Under the pieces are notes generated by a model. It ran no database searches, was not told where the DNA came from, and saw only the letters and a program-made list of their open reading frames with translations. Below, one piece after another: positions 1 through 4,399 of a stretch of DNA of 11,137 nt (positions within the stretch are counted from its first letter, which is position 1; each line of letters begins with the position of its first letter). The stretch covers positions 1 to 11,137 of the forward strand of contig JAZNLR010000147.1 in assembly GCA_045579195.1 (NCBI GenBank), read 5' to 3'. The stretch is from JAZNLR01 sp045579195. Its GTDB lineage: Bacteria; Bacillota; Clostridia; Christensenellales; CAMQZB01. A program made the translations under genes and the position numbers.

Positions 1-34
1 CTCTGATTGCAGCCAATTCCTGTAACGATTTCAT
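1..34 (-). CDS. Start of a gene leaving the window, probably a small [2Fe-2S] ferredoxin-like hydrogenase-operon protein (partial)
   Basis: Eleven codons are visible, reading MKSLQELAAIR. The ATG overlaps the TGA of the upstream ATPase gene in an ATGA junction, so the two are translationally coupled. From memory, small (2Fe-2S) thioredoxin-like ferredoxin proteins found between the NuoE-like and NuoF-like genes of clostridial NAD-linked [FeFe] hydrogenase operons often begin with a similar MKS-x-EEL-type sequence. That identification is inference from position and a very short peptide; a NuoF-like subunit is the main alternative. No cysteine motif is visible within the window, so the function cannot be shown here. 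Confidence 0.5.
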   Translation of the reverse strand, partial: MKSLQELAAIR

Positions 35-582
35 AAACTACCTCCCGTAGCGGTTAATATATTTTCGTTTAAAAAGTCTCGAATAAACTGTAAGACCTCG
101 GGCTCGTCCAAAGGGACGTCACCAAGAATCTCTTTAATTTCGGCCGTGTCGAAAGAAAACACGTTTTCGTCCTTCCCGACGTTCAGCACGAAACGAATCT
201 CGGGGCTCCCTCCGATCAGCGTCACCATGGTCGACGTCAAGTCGCCGAGCGGAACGCGGTCAATGTGGTATAGCCCGAACGTTGCTGAAAGGTTTGTTCC
301 CTTCCCCTCTTCAGAATCAATCTCAAGCGAGCCGCCCGTGCACTCCGCCGCCATCTTCAGAAGAGGAATTCCCATCCCCACCTTACGAGTCGTGCGAGTT
401 GTCGTGAACGGATCGATCACGCGGGAAAGAAACTCATCACTCATTCCACAGCCGTCATCCTTAACGGCGATCGTCAAAAACTCACTTTTCGTGTCGGCAA
501 GAACGGAAATTTCAACCTTCTTTGCGCCGGCAACAACAGAGTTTTGAACGATATCCAGAATGTTCAATGAAAGTTCTCTCAT
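31..582 (-). CDS. Stand-alone histidine-kinase-type ATPase (HATPase_c) protein of a hydrogenase operon
   Basis: This 183-aa protein is almost entirely a GHKL-type ATP-binding domain. The N-box is around D10-N14 (LDIVQNS), the G1 box is DDGCGM at 42-47, the G2 region is VGMG at 68-71 and a GKGT motif lies at 93-96. There is no HisKA phospho-acceptor domain, sensor domain or membrane segment, so it is not a complete sensor kinase. The C-terminal third (about 105-183) matches nothing I recognise beyond the extension seen in homologues of such operons. The start is supported by a GGAGAAGG ribosome site four bases before ATG. It lies 24 bases after the NuoE-like gene and overlaps the next start by ATGA. 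It probably binds ATP and acts on a partner protein in hydrogenase regulation, possibly as an anti-sigma or kinase-like factor; the partner is unknown. Confidence 0.88.
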   Translation of the reverse strand: MRELSLNILDIVQNSVVAGAKKVEISVLADTKSEFLTIAVKDDGCGMSDEFLSRVIDPFTTTRTTRKVGMGIPLLKMAAECTGGSLEIDSEEGKGTNLSATFGLYHIDRVPLGDLTSTMVTLIGGSPEIRFVLNVGKDENVFSFDTAEIKEILGDVPLDEPEVLQFIRDFLNENILTATGGSL

Positions 583-606
583 GCAACCTTCTCCATTGAG
601 ATAGAC

Positions 607-1104
607 TTACGCTTTATACTTATTGATAATTCCCTCGACGTCTTTGACCACAACCTTACCGTAAACGTCGTCGTTCACAGTGAGAACGGGAGCAAGTCCA
701 CAACATCCGATGCAACGCGTTGCATCCAAGGAAAATTCTCCGTCGGGCGTACATTCGCCACCGTCGATCTTCAGGAGCTCTTTGAATTTCTCATAGATAT
801 CTCCGGATCCTTTGACGTAACAAGCCGTTCCGAGGCATACGCCAATTTTGTACTTTCCCTTCGGGTTCAACGAAAACTGCGAGTAGAAGGTCGCAATTCC
901 GTAAATCTCCGACATCGAAACCTCAAGCTCCTCTGCAATGATCTGCTGCACTTCATACGGCAGGTATCCATAGATATCCTGAGCCTTCTGCAATGCAGGC
1001 ATCAGCGCACCTTTGACGGTTTTCAGCTCAGCCAAAACCGCACGAAGCTGCTTTTCCTGTTCTGGAGTGCCCGAAAACGGAACTTTTGATGCAACTCTGT
1101 TCAT
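607..1104 (-). CDS. nuoE: NuoE-like [2Fe-2S] thioredoxin-fold subunit (NADH-linked hydrogenase/oxidoreductase subunit E)
   Basis: The 165-aa protein is a normal-length member of the complex I 24-kDa family. An N-terminal helical part (about 15-75, with the typical ALMPALQKAQDIYGYLP and IYGIATFYSQF segments) precedes a thioredoxin-like [2Fe-2S] domain. The four cluster ligands are C90 and C95 (C-x4-C) and C131 and C135 (C-x3-C), with a further cysteine at C134. In clostridial NAD-linked [FeFe] hydrogenases this subunit relays electrons between the flavin NADH subunit and the catalytic subunit in the cytoplasm. An AGGAGG site seven bases from ATG fixes the start. It is the first gene after the Rex-type promoter region and leads into an ATPase gene and a further redox gene. 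The family is certain. Assignment to a hydrogenase rather than another NADH-dependent enzyme rests on the neighbouring genes. Confidence 0.94.
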   Translation of the reverse strand: MNRVASKVPFSGTPEQEKQLRAVLAELKTVKGALMPALQKAQDIYGYLPYEVQQIIAEELEVSMSEIYGIATFYSQFSLNPKGKYKIGVCLGTACYVKGSGDIYEKFKELLKIDGGECTPDGEFSLDATRCIGCCGLAPVLTVNDDVYGKVVVKDVEGIINKYKA

Positions 1105-1109
1105 ATGTG

Positions 1110-1116
1110 TCCTCCT
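1110..1116 (-). promoter_or_regulatory. Strong ribosome binding site of the NuoE-like gene
   Basis: The minus strand reads TAGGAGGACACATATG, a full AGGAGG anti-16S match with near-ideal spacing to the ATG at 1104. Confidence 0.8.
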
Positions 1117-1126
1117 AAAAACAATT

Positions 1127-1154
1127 CAATATAATGTCAACAATATAATGTTAA
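1127..1154. repeat. Tandem 14-bp direct repeat in the leader of the NuoE-like operon
   Basis: CAATATAATGTCAA (1127-1140) is followed directly by CAATATAATGTTAA (1141-1154), with one mismatch. The second copy runs into the Rex-type operator. It could be a duplicated half-site or simply AT-rich slippage. Confidence 0.6.
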
Positions 1155-1165
1155 CATTTTAACAA
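1148..1165. promoter_or_regulatory. Rex (redox-sensing repressor) operator
   Basis: The plus strand reads ATGTTAACATTTTAACAA. Compared with the consensus TTGTTAA-N4-TTAACAA, 13 of 14 specified bases match and only the first differs. Rex represses NADH-reoxidising and fermentation genes, including hydrogenases, when the NADH/NAD ratio is low. The site lies at the expected transcription start just downstream of the candidate -10 box at 1173-1178, where bound repressor would block initiation. It controls the NuoE-like gene and its downstream partners. The match is direct sequence evidence; binding by Rex is inference. Confidence 0.75.
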
Positions 1166-1172
1166 CTTAATT

Positions 1173-1201
1173 ATTATAACAAAGAAATACACAAAAAGCA
1201 A
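1173..1201 (-). promoter_or_regulatory. Candidate sigma-A promoter for the NuoE-like operon
   Basis: On the minus strand, TTGCTT (1196-1201) is followed after 17 bases by a perfect TATAAT (1173-1178). The -35 box is weak (TTG plus weak matches), which fits a regulated promoter. The predicted start falls inside the Rex-type operator, leaving a 5' leader of about 60 bases before the ATG at 1104. The rest of the 110-base gap is AT-rich and also holds a 14-bp tandem repeat. Confidence 0.55.
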
Positions 1202-1214
1202 ACAAAAACGTGTG

Positions 1215-1928
1215 TTATTTCACTTGTTTCAACAGGCGAATGATGTTTTCGCGAGTCAATTCTTCCAATTCAAGAAAGTTTTTCCTTTCGGCAATCTTCC
1301 ACAGCTGATGCGCATCCGAATCGGAGATCGTCCGATAGTGCGAAAGCGCGTGTTTTTCTACGAAATCTTCCGGCGCTTTTCCCGAAATTTCCACCGTTGA
1401 AAAACCCATTGCGTCATCAAGACCACCAAGAATCATCACAGCGCCGCCCATCTCTCGGTCGACGTGCGCAGGGATTGCAATTCCACCAAAGGAATCCACC
1501 AACTCCTTGACATCATAGATGCCGATGTCTGACGCCATAATGAGAAGGCGCTTCTCCTGCCCCAAAATTTCGTCTTCCTCGTTCATGATGAATTGATTCC
1601 CGAACGATTCGACCTTGTTCTCGATCGGCATAGAATGCTCCGCGACGTACTCTGAAAAGCGTTCTGCATTCTCGACATCCGAAAATAGACAGAGAACGTG
1701 AATTTCCTCTGAAGTCGTCAGCTCCATCGCAGGCAAAACCAAAACACCCACTTGTTCACCGACCGCCATCGCAGCGCGTGCATTCTTACAGGAGTTGTGA
1801 TCGGCAATCGCAATCACGTCAAGACCGTTGAGCATCGCCATATTGACGACATTATTCGGCGTATTGTCGTCATCGCCACACGGTGAAAGCGCTGTGTGAA
1901 TATGAAAATCGTAATAAAACCGCTTCAT
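1215..1928 (-). CDS. PHP-domain metal-dependent phosphoesterase
   Basis: This 237-aa protein is a single PHP domain. Metal-binding and catalytic residues are visible: HxH at H9/H11, ADHN at 42-45, E69 and H77, H155 in HVDRE, and the C-terminal SDAH with D205 and H207. PHP proteins hydrolyse phosphoester bonds; the substrate here is unknown. Small PHP proteins of this type are common beside [FeFe]-hydrogenase and DRTGG genes in Clostridia. The ATG at 1928 is preferred because a GGGGA ribosome site precedes it and because it overlaps the TGA of the upstream DRTGG gene (ATGA). A longer reading from 1958 would begin inside the upstream coding region with no ribosome site. No convincing terminator follows, so transcription may continue into the NuoE-like genes. 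Confidence 0.93.
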   Translation of the reverse strand: MKRFYYDFHIHTALSPCGDDDNTPNNVVNMAMLNGLDVIAIADHNSCKNARAAMAVGEQVGVLVLPAMELTTSEEIHVLCLFSDVENAERFSEYVAEHSMPIENKVESFGNQFIMNEEDEILGQEKRLLIMASDIGIYDVKELVDSFGGIAIPAHVDREMGGAVMILGGLDDAMGFSTVEISGKAPEDFVEKHALSHYRTISDSDAHQLWKIAERKNFLELEELTRENIIRLLKQVK

Positions 1929-2257
1929 TCCCCTTTGACTTTTGAAAATGCGACACAAGTTTCATAGATCGGAAGCTCGCTGACCGCAACGTTGATTCCC
2001 TGCATCTTTGCCTTTGCAAGCAAATTATCATCCGCACGAACCCCCTCGCAAAGAACGACGAGCGCAACGTCCGCAAGCGCTGCAACACCTGCAACATTGA
2101 TGTTGTTCATCACGGTGAACCAGATGCTCTTCGGGAGCGCTCTGCCCATCACCCAACTCAAGAAATCCCCAGCATAGGCGCTCTCGATTTCACAAGCACC
2201 GTCCGCAACGTTTTCCGGCAAAAGATTCAAAGCAGAAATAACTTTCTCAACTGTCAT
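1925..2257 (-). CDS. DRTGG-domain protein (second copy in the cluster)
   Basis: The 110-aa protein matches the small DRTGG-domain family in length and pattern, with hydrophobic beta strands around ALVVLCEGVRAD and INVAVSELPIYETC. The DRTGG domain (PF07085) also occurs in some phosphotransacetylases and CBS-domain proteins and is thought to be a ligand-binding or regulatory fold; no activity is established for the stand-alone form. An AAGGAAGG ribosome site precedes the ATG. The gene starts 14 bases after the hydrogenase-like gene and is coupled by ATGA to the PHP gene. It resembles the first DRTGG protein of the cluster (117 aa) in size and overall pattern, so the two are probably diverged paralogues with distinct partners. 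Confidence 0.82.
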   Translation of the reverse strand: MTVEKVISALNLLPENVADGACEIESAYAGDFLSWVMGRALPKSIWFTVMNNINVAGVAALADVALVVLCEGVRADDNLLAKAKMQGINVAVSELPIYETCVAFSKVKGE

Positions 2258-2271
2258 TTTCCTTTCCTTCC

Positions 2272-3543
2272 TTAGCGATTTCTCTTCCGCTTACAAGCGC
2301 TGAACGCAACTTTTCCCTTGACAACATCTTCCGCAAATGCATGGCAAGTCGGAGCACCGCAGTTTCCGCAGTCAAGCCCGGGCAAGAGCTTCAGCATCGC
2401 ATCGACCGCCATTACCTTTTCCATTGCTTTCATACGGTCAGGGTCAAAACGGAAGACAGGCTGAACCTCAGGATTTCTCGTCCATTTCCACGTTTTCGCC
2501 TCCGAATTCGTGGACTTCAAGCTGCTCTTTGTCACGGGCAAGTACTTTCTCAAATACTGGATCTTGGACTTTGCCGCAAACGGGTTTTCGATGTTGAGAA
2601 CACCACCGACGCAGCCGCCGGGGCACGCATTCAACTCGACAAATTCAAGATCCTCAAGCTTTCCGTCTTCAAGCTCTTTCAAGACACTGATGCAGTTTTC
2701 AATGCCGTCTGCCGCGAGGTACTTATCGTGCAAAATGCCCGCCGCCTCTCCGCCGCTGGTCGCCCAACCGATTCCGACAATTCCGCTTTCCGCAAGCTTT
2801 TCGGGAACATCGATCTTATTCATCTCGTTCACCAGACGGAAGTAAACCTCACTCTGAGCCAAAACGCCGTCTACCGTCGGGACGTCAACGCCGAAGCCAC
2901 GCTTGAGCGCAAAGACCTTTGCAGGGCACGGCGAAATGAAGAACACGCCGATGTCCTCGGGCGGAATTCCCTTCTCAATGGCGCGAGCGCGCGCAAGCTT
3001 TGCAGCAACGTCAACAGGCGCCATATACGGCATCAAATTATCCTTCAAATCGTGAAAACGAATGAGAACGAGCTCCACGACCGCAGGGCAAGCAGAGCTG
3101 ATAACGGGCTTTTTAACGCTCCCGTCTTCCAACACCTTTCGAGTGAGATCGCTCACGATTTCAGCGCCTGCGGAAACCTCAAACACGTCGTCAAAGCCGA
3201 TTCGCTTCAAACCTGTCAGGACATAATTGATGTCGTCCAAATTGTTAAACTGCCCGTAAAGCGAGGGCGATGGCAACGCAATTTTATAACGAAACTTCTC
3301 AATCTCAGAGAAGGAATCGTAAACCGCGCGCTTTGCCCTATTCTGACAAACGCGAATGCATTCTCCACACGCGATACAGCGTTCATAGAGGATCTTCGCC
3401 TTGCCATTTCGAACGCGGATCGCCTCCGTCGGGCAACGTTTCATGCAGTTAATGCACCCTTTGCATTTATCCTGATCTAATTTAACTGTACTCTGTTCCT
3501 TGATTTGCTCATACTTCACAGAGCTCATATCGAAATGATCCAT
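2272..3543 (-). CDS. [FeFe]-hydrogenase-like protein of the putative sensory type (HydS/group C-D-like)
   Basis: The 423-aa protein has three parts. Residues 27-66 form a 2x[4Fe-4S] ferredoxin domain (C27, C30, C33, C37 and C56, C59, C62, C66). Residues about 85-335 form the H-cluster domain, with cluster cysteines C152 (SSACP), C206 (SPCPAK), C307 and C311 (ACPGGC). Residues 392-417 form a C-terminal 4Fe-4S motif (C392, C395, C400, C417; PF04060-like). All four H-cluster ligands are present. The proton-transfer cysteine before C152 is alanine (A151), the usual L2 methionine is S204, and the glutamate expected three residues after K209 is alanine. These changes are characteristic of putative H2-sensing rather than fast catalytic enzymes. 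There is no PAS domain. The M1 start has only a modest AGGGAAAG site. Neighbouring ATPase, DRTGG and PHP genes support a signalling role. Confidence 0.9.
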   Translation of the reverse strand: MDHFDMSSVKYEQIKEQSTVKLDQDKCKGCINCMKRCPTEAIRVRNGKAKILYERCIACGECIRVCQNRAKRAVYDSFSEIEKFRYKIALPSPSLYGQFNNLDDINYVLTGLKRIGFDDVFEVSAGAEIVSDLTRKVLEDGSVKKPVISSACPAVVELVLIRFHDLKDNLMPYMAPVDVAAKLARARAIEKGIPPEDIGVFFISPCPAKVFALKRGFGVDVPTVDGVLAQSEVYFRLVNEMNKIDVPEKLAESGIVGIGWATSGGEAAGILHDKYLAADGIENCISVLKELEDGKLEDLEFVELNACPGGCVGGVLNIENPFAAKSKIQYLRKYLPVTKSSLKSTNSEAKTWKWTRNPEVQPVFRFDPDRMKAMEKVMAVDAMLKLLPGLDCGNCGAPTCHAFAEDVVKGKVAFSACKRKRNR

Positions 3544-3566
3544 TTTTTCTTTCCCTAAAAATAATT

Positions 3567-3986
3567 TTAGAGCTTTACCATCATATAAATCGTCGTTCCC
3601 TTTCCGACCTCTGATTCGATTTTCATTTCGTCAGAGTACTTCTTCATATTTGGCAAGCCCATTCCTGCTCCAAATCCGAGCATACGGATCTTGTCAGGAG
3701 CGGTCGTATAGCCCTCTTGCATTGCAAGCTCAATGTCTGCAATTCCCGGACCGGTGTCAACGAGGCGCATCTCGATCTTGTCTGGGAAGATCTCAACGTA
3801 CGCCTTACCTCCATTTGCGTGGATGACCATATTTATCTCCGCTTCATACATCGCGATAGCAACGCGACGGATAGAAACAGAATCCACGCCAAGTTGTTTG
3901 AGGTGTAATTTCACCTTTTCGCTGGCTTCGCCTGCGGAGGCAAAATTTTCACCGTCAACGTCAAATTCTAAACGGATGGAATTCAT
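3567..3986 (-). CDS. RsbW/SpoIIAB-like ATP-binding regulatory protein (HATPase_c)
   Basis: The 139-aa protein is a single GHKL ATPase domain of anti-sigma-factor kinase size. The N-box carries E48 and N52 (YEAEINMVIHAN), G1 is DTGPGI at 77-82, G2 is GFGAGMG at 104-110 and GKGTT follows at 128-132. Members of this family are Ser/Thr kinases of anti-anti-sigma factors or bind sigma factors, but no STAS or sigma gene is present in the window, so its target is unknown. A GGGGGAGA ribosome site precedes the ATG, which overlaps the TGA of the upstream DRTGG gene. Its position directly before the hydrogenase-like sensor suggests that the two proteins act together. Confidence 0.9.
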   Translation of the reverse strand: MNSIRLEFDVDGENFASAGEASEKVKLHLKQLGVDSVSIRRVAIAMYEAEINMVIHANGGKAYVEIFPDKIEMRLVDTGPGIADIELAMQEGYTTAPDKIRMLGFGAGMGLPNMKKYSDEMKIESEVGKGTTIYMMVKL

Positions 3987-4336
3987 ACTTTCGTCTCCCC
4001 CATATCAAGGCCATTGTTATAGAGAATTCCGCACGCTGAATACATTCTCAACTTTGAGCAGACGGCAACAATTCCCTTTTCGCGCGCAAGAGAAACGACA
4101 GCTTCATCCGGACGCTTTCCGCGAACGAAGACAACACACTTGATGTCCATCATGTCCGCAGTTCGGATGACCTGCGGATTACACAAACCCGTCAGGAGAA
4201 GAGAGTGATCCTTGACAAACGCAAGAACGTCACTCATCATATCCGAACCACAAGCTCCTTTGAGTTCATAGGAAAGGTCGGCATTGCCACACAAGACCTC
4301 TCCCTCCAACAAGCTAACAACTTCTGAGATTTTCAT
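3983..4336 (-). CDS. DRTGG-domain protein (first gene of the sensory cluster)
   Basis: This 117-aa protein begins MKISEVVSLLEGEVLCG, typical of stand-alone DRTGG proteins, and has the alternating strand/helix pattern through IKCVVFVRGKRPDE and GIVAVCSKLRMYSACG. No catalytic motif is seen. An AGGAGA ribosome site precedes the ATG by about ten bases. Translation is coupled to the RsbW-like ATPase by an ATGA overlap. It is the first gene of the five-gene set DRTGG, ATPase, hydrogenase-like, DRTGG and PHP. No convincing promoter is visible in the 63 bases upstream, so either an unrecognised promoter or readthrough from the surface-protein gene must drive it. Confidence 0.82.
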   Translation of the reverse strand: MKISEVVSLLEGEVLCGNADLSYELKGACGSDMMSDVLAFVKDHSLLLTGLCNPQVIRTADMMDIKCVVFVRGKRPDEAVVSLAREKGIVAVCSKLRMYSACGILYNNGLDMGETKV

Positions 4337-4361
4337 AAAAAGCTTTCTCCTATCCAGAATT

Positions 4362-4387
4362 CAAAATCAAGACTCCGCTTCAGAGTC
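4362..4387 (-). terminator. Weak hairpin after the surface-protein gene (possible terminator)
   Basis: On the minus strand GACTC, a 7-base loop and GAGTC are followed by TTGATTTTG. A five-base-pair stem and a broken T-tract make this a poor intrinsic terminator that would allow partial readthrough into the DRTGG gene. The 63-base gap shows no clear -10/-35 pair. Confidence 0.3.
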
Positions 4388-4399
4388 ATAGTTTCATTT

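Noticed and set aside
1135..1140. A TTGACA -35 box on the minus strand in the NuoE-like leader
   Set aside because: No -10 box lies at 16-18 bases; the expected position overlaps the ribosome site.
1929..1958. An N-terminal extension of the PHP protein from an ATG at 1958
   Set aside because: It would begin within the DRTGG coding sequence without a ribosome site. The ATG at 1928 has one and gives an ATGA coupling.
2341..3480. A 379-codon plus-strand open frame opposite the hydrogenase-like gene
   Set aside because: It is fully antisense to a gene with clear Fe-S motifs. It has no ribosome site and no recognisable domain, and it arises from codon bias.
4337..4399. A promoter for the DRTGG-first sensory gene set
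   Set aside because: TTGATC- and TTGATT-like hexamers occur but none has a credible -10 partner, and no Rex-like site is present.
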